The notes: generated by a model not told the origin, from the sequence alone. A DNA stretch of 64,000 nt from CAZPKH01 sp964407165 (GCA_964407165.1 CAYOUJ010000003.1:1-64000), one strand, 5' to 3'; positions 42,064 through 49,718 are shown, numbered from the stretch's first letter. Program-made: numbers and translations.

Positions 42064-42549
42064 GGGTTTTGACAGGCGGATGCCCGGACGGACGTGGAGC
42101 GTAGCGACGGCCACAAGGTTTAACGAAGGTGACTCGTAGTGCAAGTGGTAGTGCTCGGGCGCGAGAAAGTCGAGTGTGAAGGTGGCCGCATCGACCGGCC
42201 AGAGATCTTCTGCAGTTGATGTGACGTCGGCACGTCGGCGTGGCATGGATATACGCTCTTTTATGCTGATGTCGAAGCCTTTGACCTCAATGGCAAGGCT
42301 GACGGCGCAACGTCCGTCGAGGTCACGGAGGCCACGGCGGACGAGAATTACGGTATTGTCAGGGTTGACCGTCAACTCGATGCGCTGCTCGTCACCGCGG
42401 ACACCAGAGTCGGTGAGGTCTCCCGCCAGCAGATGCTGCACGACGGGACCCCGACCGGCGGGACGTGCCGAAAATGCGACAATCGCCGCTGCGACTATCA
42501 CGGCAACGACATAAAACTCTACAGATGTGAGAAATGAGCAAAGCACCAT
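42055..42549 (-). CDS. Hypothetical protein with an N-terminal membrane anchor
   Basis: This 164-aa protein has one membrane segment (FYVVAVIVAAAIVAFSA, about 12-28), and then a beta-rich region (RIELTVNPDNTVILVRRGL, AVSLAIEVKGFDISIKERI, HYHLHYESPSLNLVAVATLHV). I do not recognise the family. It starts 4 nt after the stop of the small secreted protein gene at 42554, so it is probably in the same transcript. Its stop overlaps the end of the plus-strand 48-aa gene. Confidence 0.5.
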   Translation of the reverse strand: MVLCSFLTSVEFYVVAVIVAAAIVAFSARPAGRGPVVQHLLAGDLTDSGVRGDEQRIELTVNPDNTVILVRRGLRDLDGRCAVSLAIEVKGFDISIKERISMPRRRADVTSTAEDLWPVDAATFTLDFLAPEHYHLHYESPSLNLVAVATLHVRPGIRLSKPLQ

Positions 42550-42553
42550 AAGT

Positions 42554-42877
42554 TCATATTACGATGCGACGCGTTACGGAGCCGACCTTAAGGATATAAA
42601 TACCCTTGGCTTTCAGGCGGAATCGATAGTTGCCGGGGGTAAGGGTCGACTGGACAACGGTCTGGCCGAGGATGGTGAAGACCTTGACCTGGACAGAGTG
42701 TGAGCAGGAGATGTACAGATAACCGTCGCGGGTGGTGAAGTCGACACCCTCTGTATCGATGCGCTCTGTCAGGGCGGGCGCACGCTGTATCTCCTCCCAT
42801 GTGGCCGAGTATGCCACGGGGAGCGAGAGCACGGTGAGCGCCAGGAGTGATATTATGAGCCGTTGGAGGCGTTTCAT
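42554..42877 (-). CDS. Small secreted protein with T9SS type A-like C-terminal domain
   Basis: This 107-aa protein has a signal peptide (LIISLLALTVLSLPVAYSA), about 25 residues of linker, and then almost only a C-terminal sorting-type domain. That domain reads YLYISCSHSVQVKVFTILGQ, TVVQSTLTPGNYRFRL, and KGIYILKVGSVTRRIVI. This is the strand pattern of type A T9SS sorting domains, here with essentially no passenger. The ATG at 42877 was chosen for the signal peptide. It could be a remnant of a larger cargo gene or a free-standing domain that competes for the sortase. Confidence 0.65.
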   Translation of the reverse strand: MKRLQRLIISLLALTVLSLPVAYSATWEEIQRAPALTERIDTEGVDFTTRDGYLYISCSHSVQVKVFTILGQTVVQSTLTPGNYRFRLKAKGIYILKVGSVTRRIVI

Positions 42878-43138
42878 TTTGATAGCACAAAAGTAGGCAT
42901 TTTTTGTCAAACGCGCAAATAGTGTCAGAGAAAAGCGTCGAAAAAGGGTCAAAATGCCAGTGTCTCAATATGGGCAAACCACCGGATTTGCCATAATTGT
43001 ATTTATATTTTTAAGTTAACATTCTGATGTTATTTCACTAAATATCTGTTAATTGAAATCAGATATAAGCACATGATGAGTTATATTGCTTCTCAAAGTG
43101 CTTGCACGCCGTTGCAGGATGGTCTATCTTTGCAACGT

Positions 43139-43315
43139 CGAAAGACAAAGAGTTCTGAAAATTCTGCAAGAAAACATAACAATAGGTTTTACATTAAACA
43201 TTTCAGGGATTACATTGTTTTAGGTATAAAGGTTAAGTTAAATGTAGGTATAAGAAAAGATGTTTTTAATGTTAGTTTGATCATAGGTGACCGCTTCGTG
43301 AGAAGCGGTCATTTA
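43139..43315 (+). ncRNA. Candidate small RNA (promoter plus hairpin, no ORF)
   Basis: The TATCTTTG at 43125-43132 predicts a start near 43139. The first good stem-loop downstream (43289-43310, 9-bp stem, 4-nt loop) would end a transcript of about 175 nt. Reading frames from ATG codons inside are under 10 codons. The U-tract is poor, and the hairpin could instead belong to the minus-strand gene, so confidence is low. Confidence 0.35.
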
Positions 43316-43330
43316 TGTTATATGCACTCT

Positions 43331-43367
43331 CGGGCGCGGCATAAAATGCCGCGCGCAGTCATTGGTT
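43331..43367. repeat. Hairpin-tail module shared with 10164-10198
   Basis: The stem GCGCGGCAT-AAA-ATGCCGCGC is followed by GCAGTCATTGGTTAG, located 31 nt past the stop of the DUF6377 gene on the minus strand. It may serve as its terminator. Confidence 0.5.
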
Positions 43368-43397
43368 AGAGGGGGAAACAGCCACAGGAGACGCAGA

Positions 43398-44975
43398 TTA
43401 TGGGAGGTCGAGGCGGAGAATGTCTTCCTCGAAGGTGTCGCGGGAGATGGCGGCGGCGCGGAAGCGGTTGCGATAGGTGTAGATGGTGTTGACGGAGACT
43501 CCGAGGAATGAGGCCATGCGCTGGCTGTCCTCGAAGCCCATGCGCATGGAGGCGAGGATTCGCTGCTCGGTGGTGAGCGGCGTGTCAGGCTCGGGCACAG
43601 ATATCTGTTTGTCAGCAGCAAACAGTTTGTTAACATCCTGGAAGAATGTGGGGTAGATGTTCATGAACGCCTGGTCGTAGAGCTCGTAGTAGACGCGTGT
43701 CTGCTCGTTGCGGAACTGGCCGGAGGAGAGAATCTTTAGCACATCGGCGTTCTGCGAGGCTTTGAGCTTGCGAATGAGCATCTTAGAGAAGCTGTCGAAG
43801 CTCTCGATGCGCGCCCAGGCCATGTTGAGGAACTCGCGTATAAAGGTGTCTTTGACGGCGTTTGACTGCAGGAGCGACTGCCGCATGGCCTGCAGGGAGT
43901 TGCGCTCGCGACGCAGGCGCAGCATAACCACGATGATGGCTGCGAGGGCGAGGGCGAAGGCCACGGCGAGGAGGAACATGAACTGCGTCTTGTGGTGCTC
44001 GCGCGAAGTCTGTGCGTCGGCGATGATGGGCAGGGAGCGCGCGGCCTCGAGGGTGCGCTGTGCGGCGCCGCTGCGCGCGGCATTGTTTGCCGAGCGCGTA
44101 AGAAACTGATATGCAAGGTCTACCTCGCCCTGCTTGTAGAGTTCCTCGCCGAGCTTGAGCAGTGCCGTTTCCTCGCGACGGCCGAGCAGTGCGTCGGAGA
44201 GCGCGGCCTGCACGAGATAGTATATCGACTCATCCTCCTGCTCTATACCATAATAATAATAGCTCAACACGATGGCCATACGTGCATAATACGGGTCGGT
44301 AACAGGCATTGCATCAAGTGCTTCGGCGAGATTGGCGACAGCGCCGACGCGGTCAGAGCCGGACATGAACGAGCGAATAGCGGTATAGTAAAGGTGCTCT
44401 GATGAGGCTGGGATGGCATATCGTATGACGGAGTCCGACATCTCGAAGGCACGTTTGAAATAACCGGTAGCCAGCTGCTTGTCAGTGTAATACGGTATGA
44501 TGAAGTAGAACATGCGCGATGCCTCGGTGAAGTAGTCGTAGCGGTTTTCGGGGTATACGTCGTCATATTTGATGGCTTCGAAGGTCTGCACGGCCTCGCG
44601 GACGGCGCCGGAGAGGGGCAACACCGACATCTCGCCGAGGGTGAAGCGCTGGACACGCACGGAGTCGCCGGCGGCACGCGCCTCGTCGATGCCAAGGCGG
44701 AAATAAACGAGAGCAGAGTCGGCCTGGAAGTCGTAATACCGGCGGGCGATGTCGTCAATCATCACGAGGCGTCGCGCGGGTTCTGTGGTGGCGGCAAGCT
44801 CGCTGCATACCGAGTCGATGGAGGCCTGACGAGCGTTCACATAGTAGTCTTCGCGCGCGAGCGTCTGCTTGAGCGTGGTCAGAGCCTTGCGCCAGTCGTG
44901 TGTCGAGGTGACGGCGGCGTGTGTCGGAATGGCTGACAGTAAGGAGATTGTCAGAAGGTTAAGCAGAAAGCGCAT
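43398..44975 (-). CDS. DUF6377-type membrane-bound regulator (TPR-like sensor plus HTH)
   Basis: This 525-aa protein has a signal peptide (FLLNLLTISLLSAIPTHA) and a helical TPR-like region to about residue 320 (YYDFQADSALVYFRLGIDEA, ELYKQGEVDLAYQFLTRSA). A membrane helix at about 332-352 (FMFLLAVAFALALAAIIVVML) and a cytoplasmic coiled segment follow. A C-terminal helix-turn-helix (EDSQRMASFLGVSVNTIYTY, about 478-497) completes it. This arrangement, a periplasmic repeat domain joined through one helix to a DNA-binding domain, matches the DUF6377 family of Bacteroidetes and suggests a one-component trans-membrane regulator. Its own promoter TATCTTTG lies at 45042-45035 on the minus strand. The signal and target genes are unknown. 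Confidence 0.82.
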   Translation of the reverse strand: MRFLLNLLTISLLSAIPTHAAVTSTHDWRKALTTLKQTLAREDYYVNARQASIDSVCSELAATTEPARRLVMIDDIARRYYDFQADSALVYFRLGIDEARAAGDSVRVQRFTLGEMSVLPLSGAVREAVQTFEAIKYDDVYPENRYDYFTEASRMFYFIIPYYTDKQLATGYFKRAFEMSDSVIRYAIPASSEHLYYTAIRSFMSGSDRVGAVANLAEALDAMPVTDPYYARMAIVLSYYYYGIEQEDESIYYLVQAALSDALLGRREETALLKLGEELYKQGEVDLAYQFLTRSANNAARSGAAQRTLEAARSLPIIADAQTSREHHKTQFMFLLAVAFALALAAIIVVMLRLRRERNSLQAMRQSLLQSNAVKDTFIREFLNMAWARIESFDSFSKMLIRKLKASQNADVLKILSSGQFRNEQTRVYYELYDQAFMNIYPTFFQDVNKLFAADKQISVPEPDTPLTTEQRILASMRMGFEDSQRMASFLGVSVNTIYTYRNRFRAAAISRDTFEEDILRLDLP

Positions 44976-45131
44976 ATTGCACAGGTTGCCTCGTAGGTAT
45001 AGATGCTGGTGGTATAGATTGTCGTTTGTGAGTGCAAAGATAGTGATTTTAGGTGAAAAACCAACGAAAAGCGTAAAAAAATTGCCTCGGCAAAGAATAT
45101 TCGCGGCCCGAACGTTGTTATAATAATAGCG

Positions 45132-46046
45132 ATGAAAAATTCTGCGAAAGGATACATATTCGGAGCGGTGTCGGCCGTCAGCTACGGCACCAACCCGCTG
45201 TTCGCCGTGCCGCTTTACGCGCTCGGCCTGATGGTTGCATCGGTGCTGGTCTACCGCTATACCATTGCTACGGTGATAATTGCGGGGATGATGATAGCGC
45301 GGCGGGAGTCGTTCCGTCTCACGTGGATAGAGGCGCTGCAGCTGCTATTGATGGGCGTGCTGTTCGCGCTGTCGTCGGTGGCCCTGTTCGGGTCGTACCA
45401 GTGCATGGACGTGGGGCTTGCGTCGACACTTCTATTTGTGCAGCCGGTGTTCATCGCCATTATCCTGCGGGTGTTTTTCAAGGAGCGCATCTCGCTGTCA
45501 ACCATCTGTTCGATAGCCGTCTGCATGGCGGGCATCGGGCTTCTGTGCAATCCCGGCGAGGGCGCCAACGTGTCGCTCAAGGGTGTCGGATTGGTGATGG
45601 TGTCGGCGGTGTCTTACGGCATCTATATGGTATTAGTCAACAAGACGCGCGTACGGCATCTGTCGGGACTTAAGATCACGTTCTACTCGCTGCTGTTCGG
45701 CCAGCTGGTCTTGGCGTGTGCCACCAATTGCCACACGGCCCTGCAGCCCATCCCCTCGGGGTGGCTGTCGTGGGGATGTCTGCTCGGACTGTCGCTAATA
45801 CCGACCATAGTGTCGCTCGTGACCGTTGCCATCTGCATCAAGTACGTCGGCTCGGTCACAGCGGCTGTACTCGGCGCCCTGGAGCCGGTGACGGGCATCA
45901 TCGTCGGCGCGGGCCTGTTCGGCGAGGTGCTGACCCTGCGCGCCATCGGCGGCATCATCTTGATATTGGCCTCGGTGGTCTGGCTGATATTGTCTCAGAA
46001 CCAGAAGAGCCACCGTGCCCGCGGCACCGCCCCCACCACCGAGTAA
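45132..46046 (+). CDS. EamA/DMT superfamily transporter
   Basis: This 304-aa protein has ten hydrophobic segments in two EamA halves, with hallmark segments VALFGSYQCMDVGLASTLLF near 85 and VGSVTAAVLGALEPVTGIIV near 240. Family members export or exchange metabolites such as amino acids and nucleobases; the substrate is not predictable. The gene is divergent from the DUF6377 regulator (156 nt apart). It is followed by an array of 40-bp repeats beginning 13 nt after the stop. Confidence 0.88.
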   Translation: MKNSAKGYIFGAVSAVSYGTNPLFAVPLYALGLMVASVLVYRYTIATVIIAGMMIARRESFRLTWIEALQLLLMGVLFALSSVALFGSYQCMDVGLASTLLFVQPVFIAIILRVFFKERISLSTICSIAVCMAGIGLLCNPGEGANVSLKGVGLVMVSAVSYGIYMVLVNKTRVRHLSGLKITFYSLLFGQLVLACATNCHTALQPIPSGWLSWGCLLGLSLIPTIVSLVTVAICIKYVGSVTAAVLGALEPVTGIIVGAGLFGEVLTLRAIGGIILILASVVWLILSQNQKSHRARGTAPTTE

Positions 46047-46058
46047 GCATTTAGTTTA

Positions 46059-46274
46059 TCAACTTATAATGACAAAACCAAGCAAAAATGTGGGATTTTG
46101 TCATTATAAGTGCAACTTTGGGCAAAAATGTGGGATTTTGTCATTATAAGTGCAACTTCATGCAAAAATGTCGGATTTTGTCATTATAAGTGCAACTTTA
46201 TGCAAAAATGTCGGATTTTGTCATTATAAGTGCAACTTTATGCAAAAATGTCGGATTTTGTCATTATAAGTTGA
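46059..46274. repeat. 40-bp tandem repeat array bounded by 19-bp inverted repeats
   Basis: Five units of period 40 start at 46081, 46121, 46161, 46201 and 46241; the last is cut short. Each contains GCAAAAATGT(C/G)GGATTTTGTCA and TTATAAGTGCAACTT. The left edge (46059-46077, TCAACTTATAATGACAAAA) is the exact inverse of the right edge (46256-46274). The units differ at only a few positions. It fills the spacer between convergent genes. There is no spacer diversity, so it is not a CRISPR array. Confidence 0.92.
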
Positions 46275-46281
46275 GGGGGGC

Positions 46282-46321
46282 AAAAAAGCAGCGGGCGACG
46301 CATCGCTGCGCAACCCGCTGC
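46282..46321 (-). terminator. Intrinsic terminator of the thioredoxin-like gene
   Basis: On the minus strand GCAGCGGG pairs with CCCGCTGC (46288-46321) and is followed by TTTTTTG, 27 nt past the stop codon. Confidence 0.8.
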
Positions 46322-46347
46322 ATGTCAAGAGGGTGTGTGCGTCTTTG

Positions 46348-46773
46348 TTAGTTGTTCCATTGGTTGAGGGTCCACACCATGGCGTCGCGGAGTTTGGTGT
46401 AGGAGATGTTGCTGGGCTCGCCCCTCCATTTGTAATTCGTGGGGTCGTCGGGGTCGAACCAGTAGATGAAGTAGGTGCAGGGTATGCAGGGGACGCCGTA
46501 GTCGGCCACCCACTCCTCCTCCGTGTCGACGTCGGCCCAGAAGAAGTATGCGCGGTCGCCGTACTCGTTGAAGAGGCGTCGCACCTTGGGCTCGAAGTCG
46601 GCGGAGGCGGCGCACCAGTCGGCGTAGAAGACAATGACGTGAGGGCAGTCGTGGGGCATCTCTTTCCAGTCATCATAATAGATGTCGGGGATGTAGTCCT
46701 GGCGCTGCGCTGCGGCGGCCAGGGCCGAGCACATGATGACGAGGAACATTACAGAGCGAAGGAAGTGTTTCAT
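46348..46773 (-). CDS. Exported thioredoxin-like protein lacking the second active-site cysteine
   Basis: This 141-aa protein has a signal peptide (to about residue 22) and a thioredoxin fold with HVIVFYADWCAASADFEP. The active site is WCAAS (Cys54, Ser57) instead of WCxxC. The cis-Pro loop reads GVPCIPCTYF, with extra cysteines at about 96 and 99 flanking the isoleucine-proline. A normal dithiol reductase is therefore unlikely; a monothiol activity or a shuffled disulfide involving the loop cysteines is possible. It lies 17 nt downstream of the outer-membrane-like gene at 46791 and likely shares its transcript. Confidence 0.78.
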   Translation of the reverse strand: MKHFLRSVMFLVIMCSALAAAAQRQDYIPDIYYDDWKEMPHDCPHVIVFYADWCAASADFEPKVRRLFNEYGDRAYFFWADVDTEEEWVADYGVPCIPCTYFIYWFDPDDPTNYKWRGEPSNISYTKLRDAMVWTLNQWNN

Positions 46774-46790
46774 AGCGAGGGGATTTATCG

Positions 46791-47672
46791 TTAGTATCGG
46801 GGGGTCTTGTGCTGCCAGAGCTTGAAGGAGACGCCGACGTGGAGGTCCCAGATAAACTTGCCGTCCTTCTCTTTGGTGTCGCCAAGGCCGAGGCCGCCGC
46901 CACCGAAGACACCGAAGCGCTTGGCGTCGCCGAAGTAATACTCATATTCCAAGTCTACAAGCAGGCCGTAATTCTTGATGACGGGCGTTTCTCCAAAGAG
47001 GATGTTCATGTTGAAGTCGTGGTTCCCCTCGCCGATACGGTAGCCGAGGCCGACGTTCCACGCCGTCTTGTCGCTGTTGCGCAGGTCAAAGAAGATGTCC
47101 TTGCCGATGCTTGCGAGTATTACCAAGCCGCCTTGGCCGCCGATTGACCATTTGAGGCGTGCGAACTCGCCGGAGAATCGGCTCATGCCGACACCGAAAG
47201 CGATGCAGGGATAGCCGTCGGCCTCATAGCTCATCAGGCCGATTGCGCCGTTGGTGACCCCCTCGCCTATGCCCGTGCCGACACTGCGGCCTATGTCACC
47301 GGCGACTGAGCCGGTGGAGGAGTTGTCGGAAGAGGAGGAAGATGAGGAGGATGAACTGCTTGAAGAGGAGTGGGTGCCGGTGATCTCGTAATAGTGGTGG
47401 ACATACGACTTGGAGCCGGTGCTCACTTCTCGGCTCTGGTAGTAGATGCAGCGGTTGCCGGAGCAGTCGGTGATGGAGGATGCGTTGGGGATGCGCGTGG
47501 TGGTGGTGTAGCTGCGCCGGTCGATGCGGATGGTGCCACCGCCGTTGATCTTGACGTATACCGGCAGGCATACGCGTGATGAGATGGTGAAGGTGGTTCC
47601 GTCGAACTCGTTTTTGGCCATGGCCGTGGCGACGGTGAGGGCCAACAGAATGAGAGTAAGAAGTTTTTTCAT
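46791..47672 (-). CDS. Predicted outer-membrane beta-barrel-like protein with poly-serine linker
   Basis: This 293-aa protein has a signal peptide (LLTLILLALTVATAMA). An N-terminal beta domain (FTISSRVCLPVYVKINGGGT, RSYTTTTRIPNASSITDC) is followed by a run of about 13 serines near residue 115. A C-terminal region of about 150 residues has alternating strands ending in KFIWDLHVGVSFKLWQ, typical of small outer-membrane barrels. The family is not recognised. Three cysteines in the N-terminal domain could be clients of the downstream thioredoxin-like protein. I chose the ATG at 47672; the upstream extension of the frame falls within the structured RNA region. Confidence 0.6.
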   Translation of the reverse strand: MKKLLTLILLALTVATAMAKNEFDGTTFTISSRVCLPVYVKINGGGTIRIDRRSYTTTTRIPNASSITDCSGNRCIYYQSREVSTGSKSYVHHYYEITGTHSSSSSSSSSSSSSSDNSSTGSVAGDIGRSVGTGIGEGVTNGAIGLMSYEADGYPCIAFGVGMSRFSGEFARLKWSIGGQGGLVILASIGKDIFFDLRNSDKTAWNVGLGYRIGEGNHDFNMNILFGETPVIKNYGLLVDLEYEYYFGDAKRFGVFGGGGLGLGDTKEKDGKFIWDLHVGVSFKLWQHKTPRY

Positions 47673-47723
47673 GATAGAGGGGTGTGTGCCCTTAGCTTCC
47701 CGAACAAGGCAAATGACTGGTTT

Positions 47724-48047
47724 ACAAACAAAAACGTGGGAAACTTCATCCTGCTGTTTCCTCGTCCGAAGGCCGTGAGAAGTGCCCTGATTGCCGTGGA
47801 AAAAGCAGTATGAAGCCCACGTTAGATTATTTGACCCCAAAGGCCGGGCCGCATGTCTGCGACCGGCCCGGGGAGGTATAACCTACCCTGAACGTCATCT
47901 ACTGCGCTGTCTTCCGGCAATGTTTTCGAAAATTTCTCACGTTTTCGGGACGAAAAGACAATGCTGGGGATAAACGTTTTATCCTATGAGTTGTACGCCG
48001 GCAACCGGTATGCCGACGCTATGGAGAGGTCACTCTTGACCTGTCTC
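47724..48047 (-). ncRNA. Highly structured non-coding RNA of about 320 nt, class not recognised
   Basis: A promoter TAACTTTG (48061-48054, minus) predicts a start near 48047. The transcript folds into a series of stems: AGGTC/GACCT near the 5' end, GCGUCGGCA/UGCCGGCGU, GGAUAAA/UUUAUCC, UUUCG/CGAAA, CCGGGCCG/CGGCCCGG within CCCC/GGGG. A long irregular terminal hairpin (47733-47823, outer stem AACGTGGG/CCCACGTT, with CTTCAT/ATGAAG and CTGCT/AGCAG inside) is followed by TTTTGTTTG. No CR-I motif of RNase P and no tmRNA ends were found. The terminal hairpin with an internal bubble is reminiscent of 6S RNA, but I cannot assign it. Confidence 0.6.
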
Positions 48048-48053
48048 ACGATG

Positions 48054-48061
48054 CAAAGTTA
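48054..48061 (-). promoter_or_regulatory. Promoter -7 element of the structured RNA
   Basis: TAACTTTG on the minus strand has TTTG about 22 nt upstream (48087-48084) and no protein start within 370 nt downstream. Confidence 0.65.
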
Positions 48062-48242
48062 AGAAACATTTTCCAAAAATAACCAAAAAATCTGAATTTT
48101 ATGCCAAAATATGCGGATTTAGGAATGAAATCCCGCATTTTGCCGCCCGAAACCACCCTTTGTGACTTTTCGAATTATAATTCGGAAAATTACAAGAATT
48201 TGGGAGTTTTCGAATTATAATTCGGAAAGTCAAAATTACATA

Positions 48243-48317
48243 TACAATCCGCGAATTACAAAGAATTTTTAAGAATTAAGGGGAGTTCTAAAAATTCTTT
48301 GTAATTCGCGGATTGTA
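48243..48317. terminator. Perfect 29-bp palindrome downstream of the helicase gene
   Basis: Arms 48243-48271 and 48289-48317 are exact complements with a 17-nt loop; they contain AATCCGCGAATTACAAAG. The right arm ends 6 nt before the helicase stop. The loop-proximal part carries AGGGGAGTTCTAAAAATTC (48279-48297), the end sequence of the MITE-like element. It is a likely terminator, possibly created by an insertion. Confidence 0.7.
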
Positions 48318-48323
48318 GGAGGG

Positions 48324-49664
48324 TTATCCTCGGATGGGGGTGATCTTGACTTTGCGGTTTTTGATCTTTTGGTGGGCGACGGCAATGAGGACGTCGGGGA
48401 CGCGCAGGGCAGGGATGGCGACGATGGCGGCGTGGTCGCGCAGGGCTATGCGGCCTATCTGCTCGGGCTGGAGGGTGGTGTTGGCCAGGAGGAAGCCGAG
48501 TATGTCGCCGCGGGAGATCTTCTCCTTGCGACCGGCATTGAAGTAGAGGGAGCCGACCGTGGGCACGGGGGGCGCAGGGCAGACGTCGGGGAGGGTAAGT
48601 TCCTCGGCGGCGTCGGTGCCGACGGTGTTTGACCAGGTTTCATCGGGGCCGATGATGAAGTAGACGGCACCCTCGGCGCCCTGGCGGGCGGTGCGTCCGC
48701 AGCGGTGCACCCACACCTCGGGCGTGGGGGGCTGGTGATAGTGGATGACGGAGGCGACGTCGTCGATGTCGAGGCCTCGTGAGGCGAGGTCGGTGGAGAT
48801 GAGTATGGGTGTGGTGCCGTTGTTGAGCAGCTCGACGGTGCGCTCGCGCTCCCACTGCTCGAGGCCGCCGTGGTAGAGGCCCACGGGCATCCCCTGGCGG
48901 CGCATGGCGGCGTGGACGCGCTCGGCGCTGTCGCGGTGGCCGACGAAGACTATGGCTTTGCGCTCGGGGGTGACGACGGTGCAGAGGAGGCGGCGGAGGG
49001 TGTCGAGCTTGTCGGCCTCCGGTGACTTGACCTGCTTGACGGTCAGGGTGGAGTGGGGGGCAGGCACACGCTCGGAGGCGCTGAAGTCGAGGCGCCGCGC
49101 ACGGCGTCCGCGCAGCTCCTCGGGCAACTCGTCGAGAGGAGTCGCGGAGGTGAGAACCACGTGCTCGGGGGCGACGAAGTGGCGGAGTATCTGCCGGATC
49201 TGGGGGGCGAAGCCTAATTCGAGGGCCTTGTCATACTCGTCGAGGACGAGGGCGTGCAGGCGCATGCCGGGGCGGAGGTGTCCGCGGCGTATGTGGTCGA
49301 CGAGGCGCCCGGGGGTGGCGACGATGATGTCGGGGGTCATAATCAGGGAGTTCTCCTCGTCGGCCATGCTGTGGCCGCCGTAAAGGGCCACCGTCTTGTA
49401 TCCCCGCGCGATGGCACGGACGACCTCGGACGTCTGCATGACCAGCTCGCGCGTGGGCGCGAGGATGAGGGTCTGGAGCACGCCCATCGGCTGCCCCATG
49501 AATCGGAGGGCGGCGATGGCGAAGGCGACGGTCTTGCCCGAGCCGGTGGGTGCGATGAGCACGGTCAGCGGGTCGGAGACGTCGGCCATGCTCAGCTGCA
49601 TGTCGTTGAGGCGCTCGATGCCGAGGCGCTCGCGAATGTTCTGTCGTATTTGATTCTCGTCCAT
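48324..49664 (-). CDS. DEAD-box-like RNA helicase
   Basis: This 446-aa superfamily 2 helicase has motif I APTGSGKTVAF, Ia APTRELVMQ, motif II VLDEYDKALELGF (DEYD in place of DEAD), motif III LTSAT, motif V STDLASRGLDID and VI HRCGRTARQG. The C-terminal tail (about 370-446) may be an RNA-binding extension. The DExD variant followed by K(A/S)LE is common in Bacteroidetes homologs. It probably acts in ribosome assembly or RNA turnover. Its start is about 5 nt from a minus-strand TAATTTTG element, so the leader would be minimal. Confidence 0.88.
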   Translation of the reverse strand: MDENQIRQNIRERLGIERLNDMQLSMADVSDPLTVLIAPTGSGKTVAFAIAALRFMGQPMGVLQTLILAPTRELVMQTSEVVRAIARGYKTVALYGGHSMADEENSLIMTPDIIVATPGRLVDHIRRGHLRPGMRLHALVLDEYDKALELGFAPQIRQILRHFVAPEHVVLTSATPLDELPEELRGRRARRLDFSASERVPAPHSTLTVKQVKSPEADKLDTLRRLLCTVVTPERKAIVFVGHRDSAERVHAAMRRQGMPVGLYHGGLEQWERERTVELLNNGTTPILISTDLASRGLDIDDVASVIHYHQPPTPEVWVHRCGRTARQGAEGAVYFIIGPDETWSNTVGTDAAEELTLPDVCPAPPVPTVGSLYFNAGRKEKISRGDILGFLLANTTLQPEQIGRIALRDHAAIVAIPALRVPDVLIAVAHQKIKNRKVKITPIRG

Positions 49665-49718
49665 AATGCAAAATTAATAACAATTTTGCAAAAAACATAG
49701 TTTAACCGAAAAAAAGGA

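Larger units (their letters stand above)
42878..43397. other. 520-nt AT-rich intergenic region; possible sRNA at 43139-43315
   Basis: No convincing gene is present. On the plus strand a good -7 element TATCTTTG at 43125-43132 is followed by about 150 nt without a usable ORF. A hairpin GACCGCTTC-GTGA-GAAGCGGTC (43289-43310) with ATTTATGTTAT after it comes next. A second hairpin module lies at 43331-43367. The interval from promoter to hairpin is a candidate small RNA. Confidence 0.5.
47673..48323. other. 651-nt non-coding region with a structured RNA and a palindrome
   Basis: No protein gene is seen. The region contains the candidate structured RNA (47724-48047, minus), its promoter (48054-48061), then an AT-rich stretch. 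That stretch has two TCGAATTATAATTCGGAA palindromes (near 48167 and 48210). A perfect palindrome with a MITE end in its loop lies at 48243-48317. Confidence 0.65.

Noticed and set aside
43073..43369. 98-codon plus-strand frame
   Set aside because: It begins upstream of the promoter box inside it and has no further Met until near its end; AT-rich non-coding DNA explains it.
46081..46274. CRISPR-like array
   Set aside because: The 40-bp units are contiguous with no variable spacers, and there are no cas genes; it is a simple tandem repeat.
47733..47823. Stand-alone 6S RNA on either strand
   Set aside because: The hairpin resembles 6S in outline, but the only promoter found starts about 225 nt further upstream and makes a longer transcript; I could not match the conserved 6S bubble sequences by eye.
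47724..48047. RNase P RNA or tmRNA
   Set aside because: The expected GAGGAAAGTCC core of RNase P is absent on both strands, and no tRNA-like ends or tag frame of tmRNA are visible.
48324..49664. DEYD in helicase motif II as a loss-of-function change
   Set aside because: Both acidic residues are kept and this variant is familiar in Bacteroidetes helicases, so it is not evidence of inactivity.
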